A stretch of DNA of 64,000 nt from Campylobacter concisus (GTDB lineage: Bacteria > Campylobacterota > Campylobacteria > Campylobacterales > Campylobacteraceae), in assembly GCF_003048405.1 (NCBI RefSeq), contig NZ_PIQS01000006.1, positions 1 through 64,000 of the forward strand, given 5' to 3'. Shown piece after piece: positions 45,389 to 54,536 of this stretch. Positions within the stretch are counted from its first letter, which is position 1; each line of letters starts with the position of its first letter. The notes under the pieces are model-generated. The model saw nothing but the letters and a program-made list of their open reading frames with translations, ran no database searches and had not been told where the DNA came from. A program made the position numbers and the translations under genes.

Positions 45389-46440
45389 AAGCTTTTAAAT
45401 TTATACTTTTTGTGGCTATTTTTGCTCTGGGGCTAAACGGCGCTGAAGTGAGCCTAAGAGCCAAAATCTCGCAGATGATAATGGTTGGTTTTAACGGAGC
45501 TAGCACAAAGGACGCTGCGTTTCGCGCGATGTTAAGCGACGCTGGGTACGAGAGATTTGGCGGAGTGATGCTACTTGGCAGAAACATCACCAATAAGACC
45601 CAGCTAAAATCTAGCATAAAAGCTATCAAAGAAAAAAGTCCTAAAATTTTTATTGCTATCGACGAAGAGGGCGGAAATGTAAGCCGCATGAAGGATAAGA
45701 GCTTTGACGGCCCATATCCTAGCGCATACGAGGTCGCAAGTACGCTTGACATCAAAAGCGCATACGATCTCTACTTGAAAATGTCTATAAATTTAAAAGA
45801 GTGCGGCATAAATTTAAATTTCGCTCCAGTGGTCGATCTACACGATGAAAACTCGCCGATCATTGCCGCTAAACAAAGGGCGTTTAGTGAGTATGCAAGC
45901 AAGGTGGTGATCTATGCTGATGCTTTTATGGACGCATTTAAAGAGCAGGGCATCCTAACGACTCTTAAGCACTTCCCGGGACACGGCAGCTCAAAAGAGG
46001 ACTCGCATAAAAATAAGAGCGAAGTCACGCTAAGTAAAGATGCGCTGCTGCCATACAAAGACGCTATAAGCACGGGTAGAGCGCAGATCATCATGGTCGG
46101 GCACCTTTTTGTAAAGGGTATCGACGAGGACAATCCAGCCACACTTTCTAAAAAAATAATAACCGATCTCTTGCGAAATGAGCTTAAATTTAACGGTGTT
46201 GTCATTAGTGATGATATGCTTATGAAAGGCGTTGGAGACGAAGTTTTGGCGCAAAAGGTGGTGAAATTTATAAACGCTGGTGGCGATATCTTGCTCTTTA
46301 GTGAGTTTAAGATAAATAACCAAAGAACAGCCGATTTAGTCACTCAGATCATAATTGACGCCGTAAATGAGAGAAAAATCAGCAAAGAGCGGATAGACGT
46401 ATCATATAAGAGGATAATGGCTCTAAAAGCGAAGCTTTAA
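45385..46440 (+). CDS. Glycoside hydrolase family 3 beta-N-acetylglucosaminidase (NagZ-like), exported
   Basis: 351 residues. An N-terminal signal peptide (FKFILFVAIFALGLNG) suggests export, unlike cytosolic enterobacterial NagZ. IAIDEEGGNVSRM, the loop KHFPGHGSSKEDSH with the catalytic His/Asp pair, and VVISDDMLMKG with the nucleophile aspartate are complete. It removes GlcNAc from muropeptides. Overlaps gpsA by four bases. Converges with the McrC gene 78 bases away. Confidence 0.9.
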   Translation: MKAFKFILFVAIFALGLNGAEVSLRAKISQMIMVGFNGASTKDAAFRAMLSDAGYERFGGVMLLGRNITNKTQLKSSIKAIKEKSPKIFIAIDEEGGNVSRMKDKSFDGPYPSAYEVASTLDIKSAYDLYLKMSINLKECGINLNFAPVVDLHDENSPIIAAKQRAFSEYASKVVIYADAFMDAFKEQGILTTLKHFPGHGSSKEDSHKNKSEVTLSKDALLPYKDAISTGRAQIIMVGHLFVKGIDEDNPATLSKKIITDLLRNELKFNGVVISDDMLMKGVGDEVLAQKVVKFINAGGDILLFSEFKINNQRTADLVTQIIIDAVNERKISKERIDVSYKRIMALKAKL

Positions 46441-46518
46441 TGGTTACCCTGATGAGTTGCAATCCACTTATTAAGAAATAGAAATTTAGTGGAATTTTAA
46501 GAAACTTTAAAAAGTATT

Positions 46519-47721
46519 TTAGACTAGTAAATTTCTATCAATCTCGTCTTTTTCTAAATCAAAGTATAAAATTTCAAGCCGCATTTCATCGTCGTATTTA
46601 AAACCCATAGACTCTTGTTTTACCCCATCTATTTTTGGATATATTAGATAAAGCCTGCCGCAATTATATTTTTTACCATAAGCATATAGCTGATATAAGT
46701 CAGCTTGTGAGATATCATCTCTTGACTTAACTATCTTCCATTTTGTATCAGCTATAAATTTATCTTCTAAAAATATATCAGGTCTTAGCCTAAAGCTTTT
46801 TGGGTTTTCTACGAGGTGTTTTTCTGAGTGTTGTAATATAGTGCCTGGAAAGCTTTTCTTTATAAAATTTCCGACATAGCTTTCAAAGAGCGTATTCATG
46901 TCAAACAGCAAAGCAAAAGCCACATCGCTACCTCTATACGGACTAAACGACTTGTTTTGTAAAAATATCTTACTCCATAAAAGCGCTTGCTCATAGTGTT
47001 TTGTTTGGCGATTTAGTTTTAACCGGCTAAAGTCCGCGTTTATATCAGAGCTAGATGAAATTTCATCAAAAATAAATAAATATTCCCTAATGAGTCGTTG
47101 ATTTCTGCTTGATTTTGAGCGCCTGTATAAAAACTCAAGCGTACTTTTTATGAGGCGATTTTCGGCTCTATCTATGGAAAATTCCTGATAGCAAACGTAA
47201 AATCTCTCTTTATGGACGATATTTTTACGTATTTGTTCCGAGATTTTTAGCTTTCCTTTTAAAAATTTTAGATTATCTTCTAGCACCACATAGTCGCTTT
47301 TTATGCCTATTTTTATAAGTTTTGATACTTCATTTAGGAACATCGATATAAAAATTTCAAGAAGTGGTAGATTCAAGCTTTTTAAATTCGCTATGTTCGC
47401 TATGTTTATATTTTTAAATGGATGGTTTTTTAAAGTTTTTAACATTCTTAGTAAAATTCTTTTAGAATTTTCTACCGCTTCTTTATTGCCGCCATTGTCA
47501 TTATCATGGATTTTTGGAAGTATCTCAAGGCTATCGCCACTTTTTGTCTGGATGATACCGACGTAGTTTTGAGCTTGTAAAAAATCGCCCTTTTTATCTC
47601 TGCCGAGCTTTAAAAACTCTACTGCGACAAAATTTTCTCTAGTAAAGGCATCTACGGCGTTAAATAAGTCTTGGTCGTCTTCTGGGCGAAATTTTTCAAA
47701 CTCTATTAAGTATTTGGTCAT
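46519..47721 (-). CDS. mcrC: McrC-like nuclease subunit of an McrBC restriction system
   Basis: 400 residues. The N-terminal part (FEKFRPEDDQDLFNAVDAF, GIIQTKSGDSLEILPKI) and ENRLIKSTLEFL are McrC family features. The C-terminal nuclease has RLRPDIFLEDK and ADTKWK, a PD-(D/E)xK core with Asp, Asp and Lys. Partner of the GTPase 16 bases upstream. McrBC cleaves DNA carrying modified cytosine; the modification recognised here is not predictable. The DNA is AT-rich like neighbouring accessory genes. Confidence 0.9.
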   Translation of the reverse strand: MTKYLIEFEKFRPEDDQDLFNAVDAFTRENFVAVEFLKLGRDKKGDFLQAQNYVGIIQTKSGDSLEILPKIHDNDNGGNKEAVENSKRILLRMLKTLKNHPFKNINIANIANLKSLNLPLLEIFISMFLNEVSKLIKIGIKSDYVVLEDNLKFLKGKLKISEQIRKNIVHKERFYVCYQEFSIDRAENRLIKSTLEFLYRRSKSSRNQRLIREYLFIFDEISSSSDINADFSRLKLNRQTKHYEQALLWSKIFLQNKSFSPYRGSDVAFALLFDMNTLFESYVGNFIKKSFPGTILQHSEKHLVENPKSFRLRPDIFLEDKFIADTKWKIVKSRDDISQADLYQLYAYGKKYNCGRLYLIYPKIDGVKQESMGFKYDDEMRLEILYFDLEKDEIDRNLLV

Positions 47722-47737
47722 TGCTTTGCGTTTTATT

Positions 47738-49819
47738 TCATTCGTAAATTTTTATATAGCTTTGAGGGTTGTTGAAAGTTTCTTGGTCGCTTATCTCATA
47801 TAGGACTTTATCGTCTATATCGTCGATCTTTGATCCAAATAATTCTTTTGTAGCCATATTTTTCTTGACTTTAATAAACTGCAAATCCTCATCTTTTTGA
47901 TTATCGCCCAGAACTAGTCTTATTTTCTCCCAATCGTCATAAAAATACTCTTGTAGCAGCGGTAAAATTTTGTTTTTAAAGACATTTGCAAGCATTTCCA
48001 TGTCTGACACATTTATAAAATAAGCATGTCCTATCGTGTGATCTCTGTCGTAAAGATACTCTATGCGCTCGTTTATCATTTTTAGCATTTTGCCTATATT
48101 TATACCTTCGATATTTATTTTGTTTAGTTTGTCATATTCTGGCATTATCTCCACAAACTCAAACCTTCTTCTAAGAGCTGTATCCATAAGAGCTATGCTG
48201 CGATCCGCCGTATTCATCGTGCCTATTATGTATAAATTTGACGGCACTCCAAATTTCTCTTTTGAGTATGGCAGCTCGACCATTATCTCATCAGTCGCTC
48301 CGAGCCTTTTTGATGGCTCTATAAGAGTTATGAGCTCACCAAAAATTTTAGAGATATTCCCGCGGTTGATCTCATCGATAAAGATGGCATATTTTGGTGT
48401 GTTTTCATTAAAAAACTTTTGTCGCTCATCTTTTGGCAAATCGCAAAAATCACTAAGCTTGCCCTTGTAATTACTAAGAAGCAAGGCATTTTCGCAGCAC
48501 TGATAAAAAATTCCTTTTGATATCTCATAAGTTATATCGCCATCTTCGTTTTCGCTGTCAAATACAGGCTTTATGCCCTCAACAAATTCCTCATATCCAT
48601 AGCTTTGGTGAAATGTTATAAATTTAAAATTTTCTTTAGTGTAGTTTGTTCCTACCTTTTGTTTTTTTATCTCTTTGTATTTTTCGTAAAGCTCTATGGC
48701 TTCAGGACACTCATCGTTAAGCGCTTTTATATCTACACACCATTCATTTTTCTCGTTTTTCTCAAATATAAAAGGCGGGTCTTTTCTTTTAATGTTTACA
48801 TATTTGCAATCCATTTTTGTATGAACCAGCAAGTCTGTTGATATTGTCTGGTTTGGTTTTTTTGAATTCGACTTTATTGATTTTAATTTAAATAAAGCGT
48901 GATTTACTATGCCGTTATTTAACTTAAGCCAACCACCATTAATATTTGAAATAGCCGCATCACATAATATGGCTGCTGCCACTTGATACCAAGTATAGTT
49001 TTCTATTTTTAACATTTCATATAACGCGTCAGTGTCATCGCTCGATTTTACATTGAGATTTTGAGTAAAATTATTCATAATCTTTGAAAGCCTATATGTC
49101 TTTCCAGTTCCAGGAGGACCGTATAAAATTTGATTAAGTGGATAAGTTAATTTCTTGTCATTGTCGGTCATTTTATATCCTTCATTATCACTATTGTTTA
49201 GTACATCGTGTGTTGACTTATTTTCCTTTGCATATTGGTTCCATAATAGAGACGAATATTCATAAAAGTCCATATAGTTTGGCTTATTTTTTAGTAGTTC
49301 TTTTTGAATTTCTGATATGTTTTTTGATTTTATATTATTTTTTTGAGCCAAATACTTGAAAGCTTCTTTTGAGACAATGTGTAGAAGTGTTTTGTCTGGT
49401 GCATATAAAAAGGCTATTTTCCATTTTATGGCATTGCCAAGATCAATATCATCTATATTTTCAAATTCTTTGTTTTGTGCATATTTTATAATTTGTAAAA
49501 TAAGACTTTTTATTTTTTGAAATGCTTGATTTCTAGTCTCTCCATATTTTTCATACCATCCATACTCTGTATCACCAGTTTGTCCACTTTTTAGTTCCTT
49601 TTCGACATCGTTTTGTGCTCTTTTAAAAATTCCAAATTTATAAGCAGATCCACCCCATATACTTATAAGATTTTCTGTTTTACTTTCAAGCCAAAAGGTA
49701 AAAGTATCCTTGCTCTTAACGCCTGTGTATTGCTCTAAGGTCATATTTTCTACAGCTTGAAAAGGCCATCTTTGTTGAAAGTCATCCCTTAATTTCAAGC
49801 GTTCTTGCCATGAAACCAT
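47738..49819 (-). CDS. mcrB: McrB-like AAA+ GTPase with unrecognised N-terminal domain
   Basis: 693 residues. The N-terminal 220 residues ([33 protein letters not shown]) must hold the DNA-sensing part but do not look like the E. coli McrB DUF3578 domain; similar N-termini occur in other McrB-type ATPases. The motor has Walker [15 protein letters not shown] (from about 233), Walker [19 protein letters not shown] (about 478) and the McrB consensus [19 protein letters not shown] (about 530). GTP-driven translocase that activates McrC. AAGGAGCAAAA-type ribosome site precedes the ATG. Confidence 0.9.
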   Translation of the reverse strand: MVSWQERLKLRDDFQQRWPFQAVENMTLEQYTGVKSKDTFTFWLESKTENLISIWGGSAYKFGIFKRAQNDVEKELKSGQTGDTEYGWYEKYGETRNQAFQKIKSLILQIIKYAQNKEFENIDDIDLGNAIKWKIAFLYAPDKTLLHIVSKEAFKYLAQKNNIKSKNISEIQKELLKNKPNYMDFYEYSSLLWNQYAKENKSTHDVLNNSDNEGYKMTDNDKKLTYPLNQILYGPPGTGKTYRLSKIMNNFTQNLNVKSSDDTDALYEMLKIENYTWYQVAAAILCDAAISNINGGWLKLNNGIVNHALFKLKSIKSNSKKPNQTISTDLLVHTKMDCKYVNIKRKDPPFIFEKNEKNEWCVDIKALNDECPEAIELYEKYKEIKKQKVGTNYTKENFKFITFHQSYGYEEFVEGIKPVFDSENEDGDITYEISKGIFYQCCENALLLSNYKGKLSDFCDLPKDERQKFFNENTPKYAIFIDEINRGNISKIFGELITLIEPSKRLGATDEIMVELPYSKEKFGVPSNLYIIGTMNTADRSIALMDTALRRRFEFVEIMPEYDKLNKINIEGINIGKMLKMINERIEYLYDRDHTIGHAYFINVSDMEMLANVFKNKILPLLQEYFYDDWEKIRLVLGDNQKDEDLQFIKVKKNMATKELFGSKIDDIDDKVLYEISDQETFNNPQSYIKIYE

Positions 49820-49864
49820 TTTTGCTCCTTGTTTATTTTCTTAAATTTAGTGTCCTATTTTATC

Positions 49865-50317
49865 TCACAACCCATCAAATTCTTTTTTTAGCTCCTCTCT
49901 TAGCTCTTCAGCTCTATCTTCGCCGTTTTTGAAATTTATCTTTATAAAGCCATCAAGCTCGTCCAAGATCGCAAAGAGTTCGCTCTCCCAGCTTAAATTC
50001 TCTTGCTTTGATAAAGTTTCCAGTTTTTCTCTTATTTGCTCTAAGGCATCTAATGCTTTATCTTTATCAGACTCACTATTTAACGCATCTTCAAATAAAA
50101 TATCTTGCCTTAAGGCGTTTATTTTTTTAAATATTACGTTGCAAAATTTAGGGTATTTTTCAGCGTTGTTTAAATTTTGCAAAACCTCTTGCGCAGCTTT
50201 TTGATAAGCTGGCACCGCTCTTTCTTCGTCGAGCTTTTTGGTGAGTTTTTGCACCTGAAAGTACAAAATAAGCGCTGCAAAAAACGCTAAGAGCAGGTAG
50301 ATCGTGATGCTATTCAT
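49865..50317 (-). CDS. Membrane-anchored helical protein of unknown function
   Basis: 150 residues. One N-terminal membrane helix (SITIYLLLAFFAALILYF) followed by a cytoplasmic or periplasmic helical region with coiled-coil character (ALDALEQIREKLETLSKQ) and an acidic end. No recognised domain. It overlaps the rarD-like stop by 8 bases and is downstream of it, and sits just upstream in coordinates from the McrBC pair, so it could belong to either unit; the overlap favours the transporter operon. Confidence 0.7.
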   Translation of the reverse strand: MNSITIYLLLAFFAALILYFQVQKLTKKLDEERAVPAYQKAAQEVLQNLNNAEKYPKFCNVIFKKINALRQDILFEDALNSESDKDKALDALEQIREKLETLSKQENLSWESELFAILDELDGFIKINFKNGEDRAEELREELKKEFDGL

Positions 50318-51140
50318 TTTTACTCCTTTTTCTAAATTTATCCACGCTAATTATTGCAAGCGCCAGCCAGATCATACAAAATGAGACGACTTTGTAGCCA
50401 TCTAAAATTTCGCCATAAATGAAGACCGCGCAAAGGATCGCGATGGTTGGCGAGATGTATTGCAAGTAGCCAATCGTTGTTAAATTTATCCTTGTTGCAG
50501 CTGCGTTAAAAGCGACAAGTGGCACGATGGTTACGATGCTTGAGGCGATCATTAAAAGTGAGTCTTCATTTAGCCCAAAGTGGCTTTTACCTAAAAGTGC
50601 TATGTAAAGGACGTAAGCAAGTGCAAATGGAAACATAAAAAATGTCTCTATAAAAAGCCCGTTAAATGCGCTAATCTTTGCCATCTTTCTAACTGCTGCG
50701 TAAAATCCAAATGAAAGCGGCAAGATAATGGAAACTAATGGCAATCCGCCTTGGGCATAAATTTGTACGCTAATGGCTAAAACGACTATACAAATGGCTA
50801 AAATTACGCTTTTATTTAGCCTTTCTTTGAAGATGATAACGCCAAGGAGCATGCTTATTAGTGGATTTATAAAATAGCCCAAGCTTGTGTCCAAAATTTT
50901 GCCATTGCTAACCGCATATACATAAACGCCCCAGTTTGTGGTGATAAATATGCCACTCAAAAATAGGATTTTTAGCGAACGAATATCTTTAAGTAAAGCA
51001 AAAATTTCTCCCATTTTGCCACTAAAATAAAGCACTGCCGCCATCAAGAAAAATGACCAGATGATCCTGTGGGCTAAAATTTCATAAGCATTGACATCTT
51101 TACTAAATAGGTTGAAATAAACCGCCAAAAACCCCCACAT
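50310..51140 (-). CDS. RarD/EamA family permease
   Basis: 276 residues from the ATG at 51140, ten membrane helices of the DMT superfamily. MWGFLAVYFNLF and LAHRIIWSFF match the RarD start, but homology probably begins earlier: the frame is open upstream and encodes ESQKGVILALSAFF, the usual first half of helix 1, without any ATG, GTG or TTG. The true start may be a rare codon (ATT/ATA) or the frame may be shifted relative to the ATG at 51182. Substrate unknown. Directly follows a second EamA gene. Confidence 0.82.
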   Translation of the reverse strand: MWGFLAVYFNLFSKDVNAYEILAHRIIWSFFLMAAVLYFSGKMGEIFALLKDIRSLKILFLSGIFITTNWGVYVYAVSNGKILDTSLGYFINPLISMLLGVIIFKERLNKSVILAICIVVLAISVQIYAQGGLPLVSIILPLSFGFYAAVRKMAKISAFNGLFIETFFMFPFALAYVLYIALLGKSHFGLNEDSLLMIASSIVTIVPLVAFNAAATRINLTTIGYLQYISPTIAILCAVFIYGEILDGYKVVSFCMIWLALAIISVDKFRKRSKNE

Positions 51141-51180
51141 AAAAAAGGCGCTAAGCGCGAGAATAACGCCTTTTTGGCTC

Positions 51181-52068
51181 TCATTTAGTCTTGGTATTTT
51201 TGTCGCCTTTTATAGAATTTATACTATCTATCATCAAAAGCGTGACAGAGATGGCTAGGCAGATCATTAAAAAGTATGAGCTTTTCTCCAGTCTCTCGCC
51301 GATGGCAAATGAGACAAAAAGCATCATTATAGGCTCAAAATATGTAAGCAAACCTAGTACATTTATCGGCACGAGCGTGCTTGAGAGGATCTGGGCGATG
51401 AGGGCTATGCCGCTGATAGCACCAAGCAAGATGAGCAGATAGTAGATGTTTGGATTTTGGCTCATTACGTAGTCCATATCGGCTGTGAGCGCAAAATAAA
51501 ATGAGAATAAAAACATAAAAATTATCTCGATAACAAAGCTTGAGAAATTTGCAAGGTTGTAGTACTTTCTAATGGTAAAATAGACTGGATAAAGGCAAAA
51601 AACTACAGCGCTCTCCCACGAGATGCCACCGCTTATGACCGCTGTGCTAAAGACGCCAATGGCAGCGAAAAATATCGATGCTAACTTTATTTTTGAGAGG
51701 TGCTCTTTGAAAAATATCCGTCCAAAAAGGACCATGACTATTGGCATGATGAGGTAGCCTATCGAGACTTTTAGCGCTGCGCCGTTACTTGGAGCCCAGA
51801 GATAGAGCCACATCTGAAATGAGACGATGAGCGAGGTAGCAAGCAAAACTAGTAAAATTTTAGGTTTTAGCTTTATTTTTAGAAGTAAAAATTTGAAATT
51901 TCGCTGCTGTTTTAACAAAAAAATGGCGGCGATGACAAAAGGCATGGCAAAGATCATGCGGTATCCAATAAGAGCTTGCGTGCTGATGGGGTTCATGAGC
52001 ACTGACATGTAGTAGATGCAGTTAAACAAAACAGATGCCAAAAGCGAATAAAATATGCCTTTTATCAT
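51181..52068 (-). CDS. EamA family permease, second of a tandem pair
   Basis: 295 residues from ATG 52068, chosen because AAGGAGCAG lies upstream and MIKGIFYSLLASVLFN is the natural start of helix 1; a longer frame opens at 52119. About ten membrane helices; MNPISTQALIGYRMIFAMPF parallels the LAHRIIWSFF segment of the neighbour, so the two are paralogues. Substrate unknown. The stop overlaps the upstream-extended frame of the rarD-like gene. Confidence 0.85.
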   Translation of the reverse strand: MIKGIFYSLLASVLFNCIYYMSVLMNPISTQALIGYRMIFAMPFVIAAIFLLKQQRNFKFLLLKIKLKPKILLVLLATSLIVSFQMWLYLWAPSNGAALKVSIGYLIMPIVMVLFGRIFFKEHLSKIKLASIFFAAIGVFSTAVISGGISWESAVVFCLYPVYFTIRKYYNLANFSSFVIEIIFMFLFSFYFALTADMDYVMSQNPNIYYLLILLGAISGIALIAQILSSTLVPINVLGLLTYFEPIMMLFVSFAIGERLEKSSYFLMICLAISVTLLMIDSINSIKGDKNTKTK

Positions 52069-52212
52069 GAAAAAATTCTGCTCCTTTTTGGGTAAATTTA
52101 AAGTAGCGATTGTAGGCAAAATATCTTTAATAGCCCATTAATGGCTTTTATTTTTTAAGTTTGCCGTGATATAATCAGCGTCTAATTTAAGGCAAAAAAG
52201 ATAGGAAAATAA

Positions 52213-53553
52213 ATGACTTGGAACCGCGATAGCTGGAGAGAATTTAATATCTTGCAACAACCAAAATACCCAGATTTAAAAGAGCTTAAAGAGGTCGAAG
52301 AAAAATTAAAATCGCTTCCTCCTTTGGTCTTTGCTGGCGAGGCTAGAAGTTTAAAAGAAGAACTTGCAAAAGTTTGTAATGGTGAGGCGTTTTTGCTTCA
52401 AGGTGGCGACTGCGCTGAGAGCTTTACAAATTTTAATGCAAACAACATCAGAGATATGTTTAAGGTTTTACTTCAAATGGCGATAGTTTTAACCTTTGCT
52501 GGTGGCTATCCAGTGGTCAAAGTGGGCCGCGTGGCAGGGCAGTTTGCAAAGCCTAGAAGTAGCGATTTTGAAGAGGTAAATGGCATTAAGCTTCCAAGCT
52601 ATAGGGGCGATATCATAAATGGCTTTGAATTTGACGAAAAGGCAAGAGTGCCTGATCCAAAACGTATGATAGAGGCGTATTATCAAAGCGCATCTACGAT
52701 GAACTTACTTAGAGCCTTTTCAAGAGGTGGTTTGGCCGACCTTCATCAAGTGCATAAGTGGAATTTAGGCTTTGTTAAAAAGCCAGAGATCGGCGAAAAA
52801 TACGCAAAACTAGCTGATGAACTAACAAAGACACTTTCATTTATGGCAGCTTGTGGCATCACTTCAGCAAATACGCCAGTCATAAATCAAACCGCGGTTT
52901 ATACATCTCACGAGGCACTTTTGCTACCTTATGAAGAGGCATTGACTAGGGTTGATAGTCTTAGCGGTGAATGGTACGACTGCTCGGCTCATATGCTTTG
53001 GATAGGTGAGAGAACACGTGGTATAAACGACGCTCACGTGCATTTTTTAAGCGGCGTGAAAAATCCTATCGGTGTAAAGATCGGACCAAGTGCAAAGGCT
53101 GAAGATGTCGTCGCACTTGCAAATAAACTAAATCCAGAAAATGAAGCTGGCAGACTAAACGTGATAATCAGAATGGGTGCTGATAAGATAGGCGAAAATT
53201 TACCAAAAATTTTAAGAGAGCTAAAGCGAGAAGGGCTAAATATCGTTTATAGCATCGATCCGATGCATGGCAACACTGTAAAAACATCAAATAACTACAA
53301 AACCAGAGAATTTGACAAGATAATAAGCGAAGTTAGAAGCTTTTTTGAAATTCACAAAGCTGAGGGCACAAGAGCTGGCGGTGTGCATCTTGAGATGACA
53401 GGCCAAGACGTGACTGAGTGCACGGGTGGGGCATTAAATATCACTGAAAGTTCGCTTGAGCAAAGATATGAAACACAGTGTGATCCAAGGCTAAATGCTG
53501 ATCAGGCACTTGAGCTTGCATTTTTGATGGCTGATCTAGTTAAAAAAGCTTAG
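52213..53553 (+). CDS. 3-deoxy-7-phosphoheptulonate synthase, class II
   Basis: 446 residues, the length of plant-type class II DAHP synthases. [20 protein letters not shown] opens the family; [10 protein letters not shown] holds the metal-binding cysteine, [13 protein letters not shown] the substrate loop, IGERTRG, MHGNT and [10 protein letters not shown] the remaining active-site residues. It starts aromatic amino-acid synthesis, matching trpC further on. Preceded by AGGAAAATAA. Confidence 0.95.
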   Translation: MTWNRDSWREFNILQQPKYPDLKELKEVEEKLKSLPPLVFAGEARSLKEELAKVCNGEAFLLQGGDCAESFTNFNANNIRDMFKVLLQMAIVLTFAGGYPVVKVGRVAGQFAKPRSSDFEEVNGIKLPSYRGDIINGFEFDEKARVPDPKRMIEAYYQSASTMNLLRAFSRGGLADLHQVHKWNLGFVKKPEIGEKYAKLADELTKTLSFMAACGITSANTPVINQTAVYTSHEALLLPYEEALTRVDSLSGEWYDCSAHMLWIGERTRGINDAHVHFLSGVKNPIGVKIGPSAKAEDVVALANKLNPENEAGRLNVIIRMGADKIGENLPKILRELKREGLNIVYSIDPMHGNTVKTSNNYKTREFDKIISEVRSFFEIHKAEGTRAGGVHLEMTGQDVTECTGGALNITESSLEQRYETQCDPRLNADQALELAFLMADLVKKA

Positions 53554-53577
53554 AATTTATAAAATTTGGAGAAAAAA

Positions 53578-54534
53578 ATGGTAAATGTTTATGATCTAAT
53601 CGTTGTTGGTGGCGGACCTTGTGGAATTGCTAGCGTAGTTGAGGCAAAAAGAAATGGCTTAAACAACGTTTTGCTTCTTGAAAAAGGTGATAATCACAGC
53701 CAAACGATAAGAAAATTTTATAAAGATAATAAACGCGTAGATAAAGAGTATAAAGGGCAAGATAGCACGATACATGGCGTAGTTTCGTTTGAAGATGGCA
53801 CAAAAGAGAGCACGCTTGACTATTTTGATAAACTGCTTGACACTGAAAAAATTGAAGCTTTTTTTAATTCTGAAGTAGAGAGCGTAAAAAAAGATGGAGA
53901 AATTTTTAAAGTAACTACCTCAAAAGCCGTATATGAAGCTAAAAATGTGATGATATCAATTGGCAAAATGGGACGACCAAATAAGCCTGATTATAAAATT
54001 CCGCCTTCACTAAACTCAGTTGTAAATTTTAACCTTGATAGCTGTACAAACGGTGAGAAGGTGCTTGTTGTAGGTGGCGGAAACTCAGCAGTTGAGTATG
54101 CGATCGAGCTTTGCCAATACAATAAAACCACAATCGCTTATAGAAAAGATAATTTTAGCCGCGTAAATGAGACAAATTTAAGTGCGCTTTGGGAGCTAGA
54201 AAAGCATGGTAAGATAAAAGTTAGGCTAAATCACGATATAAAAGAGTTAGATAACGAATCAGGCAAAGTTAGAGTGCATTACGAAAATGGCAAAATTCGC
54301 GTTTATGACAGAGTTGTCTATGCGATAGGCGGCTCAAGTCCGGTTGATTTTTTACAAAAATGTCAGATAAAAATTGATGAAAAAGGCACTCCAATAGTTG
54401 ATAGCAACTACCAAAGTAGCGTACCAGGACTTTATGTGGGCGGTGACATCGTGCTAAAAAATGGCGGCTCAATAGTCGTTGCGCTAAATCACGCTCATCA
54501 CGTCATAAAAGACATTTTAAAGGGCAAGGCATAA
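53578..54534 (+). CDS. FAD/NAD(P)-dependent disulfide-reductase-like oxidoreductase (YpdA/thioredoxin reductase type)
   Basis: 318 residues from ATG 53578, preceded by TTTGGAG; an in-frame TTG at 53566 is less likely. FAD loop VVGGGPCGIAS (residues 9-19), NADPH loop VVGGGNSAVEYA (near 165) and the C-terminal GLYVGGDIV. It lacks the CxxC of thioredoxin reductase, like YpdA (bacillithiol disulfide reductase) and ferredoxin-NADP reductase relatives. Electron acceptor unknown. It lies 24 bases after the DAHP synthase gene. Confidence 0.87.
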   Translation: MVNVYDLIVVGGGPCGIASVVEAKRNGLNNVLLLEKGDNHSQTIRKFYKDNKRVDKEYKGQDSTIHGVVSFEDGTKESTLDYFDKLLDTEKIEAFFNSEVESVKKDGEIFKVTTSKAVYEAKNVMISIGKMGRPNKPDYKIPPSLNSVVNFNLDSCTNGEKVLVVGGGNSAVEYAIELCQYNKTTIAYRKDNFSRVNETNLSALWELEKHGKIKVRLNHDIKELDNESGKVRVHYENGKIRVYDRVVYAIGGSSPVDFLQKCQIKIDEKGTPIVDSNYQSSVPGLYVGGDIVLKNGGSIVVALNHAHHVIKDILKGKA

Positions 54535-54536
54535 GC

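Noticed and set aside
45273..45755. 160-codon minus-strand frame across gpsA and nagZ
   Set aside because: Antisense to two well-supported genes; no ribosome site or recognisable domain.
46461..46493. Inverted repeat TCCACT/AGTGGA between nagZ and mcrC as terminator
   Set aside because: Only six paired bases with a 19-base loop and no T run; too weak to call.
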